Source: Pedobacter sp. PF22-3 (GTDB taxonomy: Bacteria > Bacteroidota > Bacteroidia > Sphingobacteriales > Sphingobacteriaceae). From it: a stretch of 64,000 nt of DNA. The notes beneath the pieces are model-generated. The model did not search any database and had not been told where the DNA came from. It worked only from the letters and a program-made list of their open reading frames with translations. Location of the stretch: the NCBI RefSeq assembly GCF_026239555.1, contig NZ_JAPIVP010000007.1:186001-250000 (forward strand), written 5' to 3'. Position 1 is the first letter of the stretch. Every line of letters starts with the position of its first letter. Of the stretch, positions 1-9,500 are shown in pieces. The position numbers and the translations under genes were made by a program.

Positions 1-487
1 CCAAATCGCCACTTAAAAGCATTTTATACATAAACTCATGTGGGAAATATCTTTCGCCCGCATTATCTGCATCTTTCCAGATTTTGTGAATGTGTTTCTG
101 TAAACGGCGGAAAGCTTCTTCCTCCGGAATACAGGTATCGGTAACACGGTTATAATGGTTCTCTAAAAGATCCCATTCATCCTGCGGACTTAAATCGCGA
201 TAGTTTGGTACACGTTTATAATGAGAATGTGCGACCAGGTTCATAATATCTTCTTCAAGATTTGCACCTGTACAAGAAATAATAGCCACTTTATCCTGGC
301 GGATCATCTCTGCAAGTGAAATTCCCAATTCTGCAGTACTCATTGCACCAGCAAGTGTGATCATCATTTTACCACCTTCATCTAAATGCGTTTCGTAACC
401 TTTAGCCGCATCCATCATAGCAGCAGCATTAAAATGGAGATAATTACGCTCCATAAACTGAGATATCGGTCCTCTTGTATTGCTCAT
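1..487 (-). CDS. Deoxyhypusine synthase-family protein (5' part only)
   Basis: The reading frame starts with ATG at 487 and runs open to the window edge, giving 162 residues of an incomplete gene. The protein begins MSNTRGPISQFMERNY, followed by a Lys/Gly-rich stretch and a segment reading AGAMSTAELGISLAEMIR and then SCTGANLEEDIMNLVAHSHY. This layout (NAD-binding glycine segments, TGANLEED) is that of the deoxyhypusine synthase family. In eukaryotes that enzyme moves the aminobutyl group of spermidine to a lysine of eIF5A. Bacteria lack eIF5A, and bacterial members are often homospermidine synthase-like or uncharacterised, so the substrate is open. The family call is firm; the reaction is not. 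The C-terminal half with the catalytic lysine lies outside the window. Confidence 0.85.
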   Translation of the reverse strand, partial: MSNTRGPISQFMERNYLHFNAAAMMDAAKGYETHLDEGGKMMITLAGAMSTAELGISLAEMIRQDKVAIISCTGANLEEDIMNLVAHSHYKRVPNYRDLSPQDEWDLLENHYNRVTDTCIPEEEAFRRLQKHIHKIWKDADNAGERYFPHEFMYKMLLSGDL

Positions 488-1017
488 TTCGTTTTGTATT
501 GTTTGTCGCAAAAGTAGGTATTTAGGCCGAAAGGTGAAAACGTAAAAGCGTTTAGCGTTTGGAGCATGGCGTTTGGCGTATAGCGTTGGTTAGTCCAGAG
601 TCCTCAGTCTGTAATCTAAAGCCGGTTAAATCATAAAAAGTGAGCTTTACCAGCGATCGTCATCCTGAGCGTAGTCGAAGGATCTTTTTTGGAAAGCAAT
701 AGTTGTAGCACCTATTAAAGGTAGTCCGGCTTTTAGGGGGCAGTCCAACCTCACCTGTGGGCTTTCCCCTACAATCCGGTTTAGGTGGCGGCAGGCATTG
801 CATGAAATTCCAGCGATCGTCCTCCTGAACTTGTTTCAGGATCTGTGAAAAAGAAATTTAATAATAGGGATGATTTAATTTCAAGTTTAAACCAGTTAAC
901 CAACTTCTTACTAAATTTCCTTTTCTTTGCGGTAATGAAACCATCCTGAGCAAAGCAATCACAATACGAGGAGATGCTCATGATAGCTTCATCGCTTATA
1001 AAATCAAATAAATCTTG
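488..1017. repeat. Gene-free stretch with REP-like fragments and GCG-rich filler
   Basis: No convincing gene. At 548-588 there is a low-complexity run built from GCGTTTRGCG-type words, of the same kind as the spacers inside the atp operon. At 660-690 and 815-848 lie fragments of the common Bacteroidota REP-like sequence (GTCATCCTGA followed by a GGATCT word). A 66-codon minus-strand open frame here overlaps these repeats and has no coding character. Confidence 0.6.
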
Positions 1018-2148
1018 ATGAAAAAATATTATCTGGTTATTTTACTTGCGTTCGTTTCAGGAAGTTCTTTTGCACAAATGAAACTGATCAGGAAAATGCT
1101 CTCGAACGAAAAAGATACTACCCGTAAAGCCAGCTTTTTGCCCTTGCCAGCCTTTGGCTATAGTCAGGAAACTGGATTTGAATTTGGCGTTGGTGCGATT
1201 TATTCCTTTTATGTAGACCGTAAAGATACACTGAACCGCAGCTCCAATTTCGCGTTGAACACCACCTACTCCACAAAAAAGACAGCTAATTTTATGCTGA
1301 AAGGCGATATGTGGACTAAAGGAAACAAATACCACTTTATTGGCGATATCCGTTTCAAAAACCAGCCCTTTAATTTTTATGGTATCGGCAACTACACTAC
1401 AAAATCAGATGAAGATAAGCTAGATCAAAGGGTTTTTAAAACACTTTTCGATGCCGAAATAAATACTTTACCTAAGGCTTATACGGGTGTTTCATTGGGT
1501 TTTGAGAATTATCGTTTTATAGACAAGCAACCGGGAGGCGTTTATTCCACTAACCCACAAATTTTAGATAGAGACGGTGGTTCTGTGGCATGGATCGGTG
1601 CATCACAAAGTTACGATACCCGCAATAGCAACAACTACCCCACTAAAGGTTTTTTCGGGAGGGCAACCTATCAATATGCGCCAGATTTTTTTGGTGGAGA
1701 AAGCTTCAGCGGCTCACAGGTTAAGCTCGATCTCCGTGGTTTCTTCAGTTTGGCACCGAAAGTGGTTTTGGGCGTACAGGGCATTTATTATACTATCCAA
1801 AGTAAAAGCACGCCATTTTATTTATTACAACAACTGGGCAACGACCAGATGATGCGGGGCTATTACAGTGGCCGCTACCGCGATGAAAATTTAATGGCGG
1901 CACAAGCCGAAATCCGCTACCGTTTTATGAACCGTTTTGGTATCGTGGCTTTCGCTGGTACAGGTAAAGTATTTGCTAACGGCCAATTTAATAGTGATGG
2001 ATTAAAACCAAATTTCGGTGTTGGCGGCCGTTACTTTTTCGATCCGGCTAAAGGTCTGAGCGTTCGCTTAGATTATGGTATAGGAGAAAAATTGCCAAAT
2101 GAAAAACGCCAGGCCGGGTTTTACATCAGTTTGGCGGAAGCGTTTTAA
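1018..2148 (+). CDS. Outer-membrane beta-barrel protein, Omp85/surface-antigen (D15) type
   Basis: The 376-residue protein has a Sec signal peptide (MKKYYLVILLAFVSGSSFAQ) and then alternating hydrophobic/polar beta strands to the end, closing with an aromatic residue (...SLAEAF), as outer-membrane barrels do. Internal words such as YDTRNSNNYPTKGFF, GNDQMMRGYYSGRYRD and AQAEIRYRF match the barrel of the BamA/TamA surface-antigen family: the GxxxxRGY-like motif and the segment preceding the last strands. No POTRA domains precede the barrel, so it is a barrel-only member rather than BamA itself. I took the ATG at 1018; an in-frame TTG lies just before it. It stands alone, with repeats on both sides. 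The exact role (lipid or protein insertion, or other) cannot be read from the sequence. Confidence 0.8.
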   Translation: MKKYYLVILLAFVSGSSFAQMKLIRKMLSNEKDTTRKASFLPLPAFGYSQETGFEFGVGAIYSFYVDRKDTLNRSSNFALNTTYSTKKTANFMLKGDMWTKGNKYHFIGDIRFKNQPFNFYGIGNYTTKSDEDKLDQRVFKTLFDAEINTLPKAYTGVSLGFENYRFIDKQPGGVYSTNPQILDRDGGSVAWIGASQSYDTRNSNNYPTKGFFGRATYQYAPDFFGGESFSGSQVKLDLRGFFSLAPKVVLGVQGIYYTIQSKSTPFYLLQQLGNDQMMRGYYSGRYRDENLMAAQAEIRYRFMNRFGIVAFAGTGKVFANGQFNSDGLKPNFGVGGRYFFDPAKGLSVRLDYGIGEKLPNEKRQAGFYISLAEAF

Positions 2149-2429
2149 GGGGATGGAAATTGATATTTGAAAGCCCAATCAGGAGCGACCTTAAAATGAA
2201 GATAATTTCTCAAACAGCACTTTAACAAGGTTACTGAGGTTACAGCGCTTGCCAAACTACACTCCAGAACCATAGGGTCCTCAAAGCCTGACTCCTTAAA
2301 CTTATGCCTCTTGAAATAAAAAAGCCCACTAATTTTTAAAACGATAAGCTTTGTGATATAAGTTACGTTTGGTCTTAGCGAGACGCTAAGACTAGTTGGC
2401 TAATTAAACCCAGCTCCTACAGAAATAAC

Positions 2430-2461
2430 AAAGCCCAACAGTTTTTAAACTGCCGGGCTTT
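2430..2461. terminator. Hairpin terminator candidate (first copy)
   Basis: AAAGCCCAACAG and CTGCCGGGCTTT form an imperfect stem. It lies between two convergent transcription units and could act in either direction, though the flanking T runs are short. Confidence 0.45.
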
Positions 2462-2551
2462 GATGTAATCCGTTTCTCACACTCGGCACGCGTGCGCCAG
2501 CGAAGGCCATCAAAGCCAGGCTTATTAAACTCTAACTACTTCAGAAACAAT

Positions 2552-2582
2552 AAAGCCCGGCAATATTGAACTGCTGGGCTTT
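2552..2582. terminator. Hairpin terminator candidate (second copy)
   Basis: AAAGCCCGGCA pairs with TGCTGGGCTTT. It is a second version of the hairpin at 2430-2461, about 70 bases past the end of the RHS operon. Confidence 0.5.
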
Positions 2583-2649
2583 GTTATGCAAGTTACATTT
2601 TGGTCTTAGCCAGACGCTAAAACCAGTTAGGAATTTGACGATTGTGTTA

Positions 2650-2985
2650 TTATTTCATTTCTCTATAAATATTTTCCCATTTTTTAGTGTCAGAATAATA
2701 AAATTTAGACTCTTCTGATGATATTCCCAACCAGATAAAATAATGGGTACTGTCTTTTTTTTCGTAACTAAATTGTGACTCTGTTATTTCATTTTCTTTG
2801 ATTCCTAAATCAAATAAAGAGTCTGGTAGTTTGTGATTTATAGTTTTATATTTTTCAACTTTTTCTATTAACTCATTCCCTTTAATCATTAATTCTTCTT
2901 TTCTTTTATCTTTTAAACAAAAGAACCAAAAACCAAACAATAAACTCGTAATAATCACTATTGTTAATAAAATATTTTTTTTCAT
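2650..2985 (-). CDS. Small membrane-anchored protein, possible immunity protein of the RHS gene
   Basis: This 111-residue protein has one N-terminal hydrophobic segment (about residues 4-24) followed by a charged soluble domain of about 85 residues containing ELIEKVEKYKTINHKLPDSL and a Tyr/Trp-rich end. The gene is clearly more AT-rich than its neighbours. It begins 11 bases after the RHS gene and is the last gene of that operon. That position, the small size and the deviating composition are typical of immunity genes of polymorphic RHS toxins. The 'KYK...LPDSL' stretch also resembles the soluble part of pseudopilin-like domains. I know no family assignment; the immunity role is inference from position only. 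Confidence 0.5.
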   Translation of the reverse strand: MKKNILLTIVIITSLLFGFWFFCLKDKRKEELMIKGNELIEKVEKYKTINHKLPDSLFDLGIKENEITESQFSYEKKDSTHYFIWLGISSEESKFYYSDTKKWENIYREMK

Positions 2986-2996
2986 TTGTAAGAGTT

Positions 2997-5900
2997 TTAT
3001 TGAGTGTACATAGGTTTAGCTGTATGATTAGTTTCAGTAGGACTATCTAATTTTGAATCGTCTTTAGGTAAATTTTTATAATTAGGTGCCTTTTTAGGAT
3101 CTGTCGCCCCTAAAGAATTAACATAATTTAACAATTGTTCTCCTAAAGATAATTTGCTATTTGAATTATAATAGTTTGCTCCAAATTCAGCTCCTAATTT
3201 ATCACTAGGCAAATCCTCATAACTATAGGCCGAGTGTCCGGCGACAAGCCTATCTGACATCTCTTGGCGATACCCGTCTTGCATAGCCTCTGCTACAGGA
3301 TTTATATCGGCTGTTTTTGTCAAGTCTGCACTCATCCCCATCCCCGCATATCCTCCTGCTTTTGAAATTTCAGAAATGGCTTTTTGTGCAGTTTCTTTTT
3401 GCTGTTTATAATCATAAGCTTTCCCTGCATAGAACATAAAATGAGCCATATCTAACCAGCCTCCTTTTGTAGTATAGATATATTTGTCTCGACTTGTATT
3501 AAAAGGATTTGTTGTCATAGGTTCAGGTCTAAGATGCGCCCAGTTCATTTCGGTTTTACCTAAACGCATCATAGCATCGTGACCTTGAGAACCAGTTAAA
3601 GTTCCCATCTTGGACCGAGTATTATTTAGAAACCTTATAAACCCTAATATCACCCCGGCTTGACTCGGTATAGGTTCTCTTCCATCTGCATCCAAAAATC
3701 TAATCGGATTATTAAATCCATAATTATATGGCGAATGCCTCCTCATCTTCTCCGCCAACGGATCCACAGTATTCCACCTTCCAATCACCGGGTCATAGAA
3801 CCTTGCTCCGTAATCCAGCTGACCCAACTCCTCCTGCAACTCCTTGCCATTATAAAGATACTTGTTAAGCCCAGCTTTTGCAACTGGTTCCTTTCTTAAA
3901 CCAAAGGCATAATAATCATCACGTTGTAGTACCTCCAGTTGGTTAGTATTCGGGTTTTTGTAAAAAGTTACCCGCACATTGCCCAAATGGTCGCTCAGGT
4001 TATACTCATAACTGTAATTGTTTCCACTTCTGCGGGCAATCCCTTCTTCGGTCTGGATAAAGTCTATACTGCCATTGCTGTACTGGATGCCGTCTACATA
4101 ATCAATTACGGTGCCCCCATTCTGTTTTTTCAGCTTTGTACCCGCAGCGCTATAAGTATAGCTCAGGTTCTGGCTACCACTTACTGTTTGTGGCAGGTTG
4201 AGGAAATTGTAACCTAAGGTAATATTTTTTTGACTGTCACTTTTCAGGTTGCCATTGGCATCATAATCATAATTGCTATTGGTAAAGCCGCTGATCGTTT
4301 TAAGCCTGTTGCCTTCGTAAACCGTATAATTATTCGTGCCAAAATTATCACGGGTTAAACTGGTAATATTACCCATTACATCATAAGCAATGGCTTCTCC
4401 GAGGTTATTTCCTGCTGTAGAATTTGTCAGTCTGTTCAGCTTGTCGTAGGTATAGCTGAAAGCATTTGATGCACCGTTGGTATAACTCTGACCGGAAATA
4501 TTACCATTGAACTGCGGCAAAGTGCTATCGTTATATTCCAGCTCCATACTGAACTGTGGGGCTTTTGCACTTTTCATCCATCCCCGCTCATTATAAGTAT
4601 AATTAGTGGTTTGCAGAAAAGCTTCTGCACTAATACTGGCTTTAAATACGGAACCCTCTTTTGCCGCAAAACCATCGCTAAGGGTAATACTATTACTCGC
4701 TGTAACCGTACGCTGCTGACCAGCGTTAACTATATCTGCACTGTTCAAAGTAATGTCACTTTGAATGGTTCCTTCCGCAACTCCAGTAACTGAATGTAAC
4801 CTCTTTGTAATTAATTGCCCCAAGTCATTATATACCAATTCAGAAAGCACAACGGGTGTGGCACCATTAATACTCTGAACGGTACTCAGCTTCCTACCCA
4901 TGTGGTCATATATATAATTTTCCATAATCGTTGTCGTAACACCGTTAGCAACATGCGTTCTATTGCTTGTGGTGATATTATTAGAAAAATTATAAGTGAG
5001 TTCATTTACATCTGTCCCTCCTAAATGGTTTTGTGCTTTCTGCTGTATCAATCTGCCTTTATCATCATAATAACTTACGTTGAGCAACATCGTAGTACTG
5101 CCCAACACGTTAACCAGACCGCCTGTTTGAAAGCCAAATGCATCTGCACGCTGACCACTGCCAGGCAGTCCGAAGGTATTTCCTGTGAAGTCGTATCGGT
5201 CATAATAATTAACCGCATATACTTTGCTGAAATTTTGCGGATAACTAGCATTATCATAACCATAAGTTCCTATGCCTGTATACTTCTCCCAGGCCGTACC
5301 CGTGTAGCTATTTACTTCCGCCTGTATCGCTGTCCGATCTAACGTAGAACTCAATTCCCCTGTAATTACTTTTCTTCCCTTTTCGTCATATTTATCGAAT
5401 ATCCATTTGTTTTGAATCCGTTGCACGGCATCCTGAACCATGAGCACTTCATCACGCTTTCCATAAATAATCCATTCCCAATCTTTACCAGGCAGGCGCT
5501 TTTCTATCAGCCGGTTTCTACCATCGTACCGATACTGATAGCCGTAATTTTCCAACGCATTTGCATTTACCGATCCCCCATCTGGCAATGTCCCAGGCGG
5601 TAATACGAAACTAAGATGCCCTTGTAAGTCATAAACATAATAAGTAGACAAACATGAAGCTTCTGTCTCCCAAACACGAATTAAAACAATCCTGCCTTGC
5701 TTATCTTTATATTCCCATTTCGTACCTGCTTTACCATTAATCCAATTCTCATCTTTAATAATCCCAACATACAACTCACCATCCGCGAAATTTCCTCCGT
5801 TAGAAAGTGTTCTGTGATGGGTTTGTCCAGTAGTACTTACCGGATTCGCCCTATATAAAACAACTGCTGGTCCATCGGTAGATCTGTTTACTGTATATTC

Positions 5901-6467
5901 TAATTTAGCAGTATGGCCAGATCCACTTATTCCACTATTACTTAATTGCCAGGCAGATCCTGGAAAACCACGTTCCAGTGGCCTGGATATAGCCGAAGCT
6001 TCGATACGGTCCTGCGAATACGGATATCGGTTTATACTTATTCCTGAAGGGGGAATGTTATAAAAAGTATTCTGATCTGCTATTGCATTAACATTATACT
6101 CGGTATTGGATGAAGCACTTGCATAGGGAAGATATCGCATAGTTTCCCTTCCATTGATATCATAAACAACTGGCGATACAATATCATGGTTTGCACCTGC
6201 ACTGCCCTTCCATGATATGCTTTGTAGTGGCCTTCCCAAGCCATCAGTATATTGTATGTTGCGATTTATATCACCAACTGGCAGAGACTCCAGGTTGACA
6301 GGATGAGACTTACCTGGCACTTTGACAATTGTTTCTAAAGTATAATTGCGGTTTTGACTCGGCTGAGCAATACCAGCACCCCAGCAAAAACAAAGTAAAA
6401 GGCAAATTTTGAGTGCAAATGCCCGGGAGTTATCCTGAAGAATGAATAACCGGTGAAACTTTTTCAT
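2997..6467 (-). CDS. RHS repeat protein with DUF6443-type N-terminus and unassigned C-terminal domain
   Basis: The protein has 1156 residues. A signal-type hydrophobic segment (about 17-34, ending GAGIAQ) is followed by a DUF6443-like region with YTDGLGRPLQ near 73-82. YD repeats run from about 270 to 800 (YDLQGHL, YDGRNRL, YDEKGRK, YDANGNL). The RHS-associated core (DHLGNVRVTFY, YNGKE, YGARFYDPVIGRW, YNYGFNNP) covers about 826-930. At 570-615 a block with SNSITLSDGFAAKEGSVF resembles the 3-coathanger stack domain of secreted Bacteroidota proteins. Residues 930-1156, after the core, form a separate domain with GGWLDMAHFMFY and HSAYSYEDLPSDKLGAEFG. RHS cores normally encapsulate and release such C-terminal domains, often toxins. 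I cannot name this one. It sits 38 bases after the SpvB-like gene and 11 bases before the small membrane protein, in one operon. Confidence 0.85.
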   Translation of the reverse strand: MKKFHRLFILQDNSRAFALKICLLLCFCWGAGIAQPSQNRNYTLETIVKVPGKSHPVNLESLPVGDINRNIQYTDGLGRPLQSISWKGSAGANHDIVSPVVYDINGRETMRYLPYASASSNTEYNVNAIADQNTFYNIPPSGISINRYPYSQDRIEASAISRPLERGFPGSAWQLSNSGISGSGHTAKLEYTVNRSTDGPAVVLYRANPVSTTGQTHHRTLSNGGNFADGELYVGIIKDENWINGKAGTKWEYKDKQGRIVLIRVWETEASCLSTYYVYDLQGHLSFVLPPGTLPDGGSVNANALENYGYQYRYDGRNRLIEKRLPGKDWEWIIYGKRDEVLMVQDAVQRIQNKWIFDKYDEKGRKVITGELSSTLDRTAIQAEVNSYTGTAWEKYTGIGTYGYDNASYPQNFSKVYAVNYYDRYDFTGNTFGLPGSGQRADAFGFQTGGLVNVLGSTTMLLNVSYYDDKGRLIQQKAQNHLGGTDVNELTYNFSNNITTSNRTHVANGVTTTIMENYIYDHMGRKLSTVQSINGATPVVLSELVYNDLGQLITKRLHSVTGVAEGTIQSDITLNSADIVNAGQQRTVTASNSITLSDGFAAKEGSVFKASISAEAFLQTTNYTYNERGWMKSAKAPQFSMELEYNDSTLPQFNGNISGQSYTNGASNAFSYTYDKLNRLTNSTAGNNLGEAIAYDVMGNITSLTRDNFGTNNYTVYEGNRLKTISGFTNSNYDYDANGNLKSDSQKNITLGYNFLNLPQTVSGSQNLSYTYSAAGTKLKKQNGGTVIDYVDGIQYSNGSIDFIQTEEGIARRSGNNYSYEYNLSDHLGNVRVTFYKNPNTNQLEVLQRDDYYAFGLRKEPVAKAGLNKYLYNGKELQEELGQLDYGARFYDPVIGRWNTVDPLAEKMRRHSPYNYGFNNPIRFLDADGREPIPSQAGVILGFIRFLNNTRSKMGTLTGSQGHDAMMRLGKTEMNWAHLRPEPMTTNPFNTSRDKYIYTTKGGWLDMAHFMFYAGKAYDYKQQKETAQKAISEISKAGGYAGMGMSADLTKTADINPVAEAMQDGYRQEMSDRLVAGHSAYSYEDLPSDKLGAEFGANYYNSNSKLSLGEQLLNYVNSLGATDPKKAPNYKNLPKDDSKLDSPTETNHTAKPMYTQ

Positions 6468-6505
6468 AGCGTTAACTTATTTTAATATCTATCGATTATT
6501 GTCTA

Positions 6506-9500
6506 TCAATTTGTAGCTGTTGCCTGATTGTACTTGTATGACCTGGTGACCTCACCTTTTTTATTTGTCTCGTAACTTAATCGATCCCGGGTATCATAAT
6601 AATAATTTACCGCCTCTCCTTTATCATCAATCACCTTAACCAATAAACCATTATCGTTATACGAGGACATCTTAAATTCACATCCCTCTGGAATAATAAA
6701 GAACTGCTGATTTGAAGTTTGCGAACTGAACGTAAAAACCAGTTCCGTTGCAGCAGCCGAGTTTGGCAGATCATTAAGATCCAGAAAGCCCCTCCTAATA
6801 TCATTTTTTGTTTCTGTATTATGCGTACTTAAATTTTGCTCTGCACCTCCATTATATACAACTTTATAGTTGCAGGAAAAATCATTTAATGATGTGAATT
6901 GCAGGCGCTTATGATTCTGTTGATAAGCAGACAAACTCATTCTGATTTCAAATTGTCCATTTGGAGCCACGATGTAAGTTCTGTTTCCAAAAAACTGCCT
7001 ATAGGACGCTTCGTTTATCGTATAACTTTGCAATGCCTGAGAGAAATTTTTAAGTTCCTGAAAGGTGAGGTATGGGGAAAAGTCCTGATCATAACCTGGG
7101 ATATTTGCAGCAGGAACAGCATTGATTGCGGCAACAAAGCGAGATTTAATATCTAAAAATGTCTCGTAACTTAAAAATTTTTCTAACACGAGAGTAATAT
7201 TGTTGGTCAACATATATACAGGATCATCATAAATGCCATATCCCTCGTCCCTGACTTGCATTAATCTTGCCCTCAAATCCTTTATGTATCCTATATTATC
7301 ATACGCATTAGAACTAAAATTAATATTTGGATACACAGCAGGTTTTCGGATCGAAATCCCTCCATAATCGGGCAGCTTAAAAATTTCAGCTCCGCTGGCT
7401 CCCTTAACAACCAGATTACTATAATAATCGGATGCAAACGATTGCTTTACAAGGCCATTATGAGTGGTAACTCCTGACTTCTGCATACCCCAGCGATAAG
7501 CTTTCCAACTGGTCTGTGTAGAGAGCTTATATACGTTATGCCCTTCGTGAAATAAGGTTTGATAAGGTGGACTGGAGCTCATTTCTTCTGACCATCCAGG
7601 TGAACCCGGAAGAAGAGCTTGATCAAGTTCTGTTTCGTAAGTGTTTGCAGGCAAAATGCAATTTACATTGACCGCTCCATCGGTCATAGAGTTAACAGAT
7701 ACAAAATCCTGCAACTTCCCGCTCGCCAGCCGCCATAATGATTCTGCCGGACTGAATACCCACCGCTGTTGTTCAATTACGTCTTTTAAACGATTGGATG
7801 ATTGCTGCGCATCTATAAATGATGCAACACCATGATTATAATCTGCTACATATTTAGTTTTAACCAAATTCCGTTCCCCACCGGCTCCAATAATTTCTAC
7901 ACGTGTTGCATAAGTATGTGATGGATTGTCATAATGTAAGATTTCTTTGTTCCACGAACCTGATCCATAATTATTTGTAAATAGCCAATTGACATCGTAT
8001 GCGGCAAAGTTTGGTCCATTAGGAATAGCCTCCCCACCCTCAGTCAGACGCTGTTCTGAAGACCAGGTTTCTTTTTCCTTTAGCACAACTTGCCCCCCAG
8101 TCCTAAAAACGTATTCTGTAGGCAAATTGGTAATGGCAAGCCTTGGAGCCATATTGTAAAGATATAAGTCTTCAAAAGAAAAGGTGGTCGTGCCGAAAGT
8201 AATAGGAGGATACATATCCATACTATATGGCAGTGCTTTATAAGGAAAAGCACGGTATTGCGTTCTCAATCCATTAAACCTATACGGGCTGGCAAAGAAA
8301 AAGCGGCTATAATAGCCTTCGCTGACTAACCCGATAAAAGGTGTGACATCATTTTCATCTGCCTGGTATTTAAACCTTTCTACCCGTTTCAACTTTCCGT
8401 TTTCATCATAATCAGCTTTTGCTAACAACAATCTTTCCAGCCAGAAGGGATAGTCACGACCAGAAGGGCTAAATTTCAGATAGCGATACCCTGTTCTCCC
8501 CAGCCCTTCAGTTGATTCCTCAACATAGCTATAGAACACATCTTCATTACCGGCACTTTGAAGCTGACCGCTAAAATCATAAGGATCTGAAGAGATGACA
8601 ATATCACTTGGGAACGAATTGGGATAATCAACCTTTAACGTCATCGATTGATAGCCCCGTTTTACATAGAATCCCATGCTTTCCATGTTTCCAGATGATG
8701 TACCACCACCAGGAGAAATAAATTCGTATTTATAACGCTTTACATACTGATGACCCAGTCCGTCATGAGCTGTTATTTTTTTTATCCTCAATCCTCCTGC
8801 GAGAACGCGACCGGACACCGTATTATTTTCATACTCAAATTCGTGCTCGCCGCCCTCGGGTAGCTTGACTGATTTTAAACTCCAATGCACTGTCTTTTCC
8901 GGAACAGGCGTTCTGGAATTGAAAGTAAGTTCTGAAGAGCGAACATAAGAGAAATTGGGAGATGAAGAGAGAAGTTCAGCAACAGGCGACAAGGGCCGTG
9001 AAGCATAACTTAATTCGGAAGGTATTAAGCCTGAATATTCTTCGAGTGTTGGTTCTCCATTATAAAATCCCCAGAAATCCTTTTGTTCTGGTCTAACAAT
9101 TTGATCTTCATTGAAATATTCAAAAGTATAGCGTCCTTCCAGATCAGATGGATCTGAACCTTTTATTTGCACAGCTTTGAGAAAAGGGTTAGAAAATCCA
9201 AGAATTTCGGGCGAATATTCGAATTTAACTGTACTTGCTATTGTAGAGGTTCCATATCCAACCGTAATCTCCTTTAAAAAAGTCTTTAACTGTCTGTCAA
9301 ACAATCCACGCATCGATGTTTCGTAGTTGAAGTTGATGGTAGAATTTCTCAACAGAATGCGTTTCAATAATTTTACCTGCGTAAAAATAAGTGTAGGCAA
9401 AGATGAAGCAGATGTTTCCCTAAATGAATAGGTCTGATATAATTGAACCAACAAATTTTGTATAATGGGATCAGAATAAACAGTATAGTTTCTCTCAGGA

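Larger units (their letters stand above)
2149..2649. repeat. Intergenic region with duplicated hairpin modules
   Basis: No gene. Two near-identical modules are present. Each has a GCCC...GGGC terminator-type hairpin (2430-2461 and 2552-2582) and, nearby, an AAGTTAC word followed by a GTCTTAGC/GCTAAGAC palindrome. The palindrome at 2372-2392 is perfect, with 9-base arms and a 3-base loop; its copy near 2602-2624 has mismatches. The hairpins lie downstream of both the converging barrel gene and the RHS operon. Confidence 0.6.
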
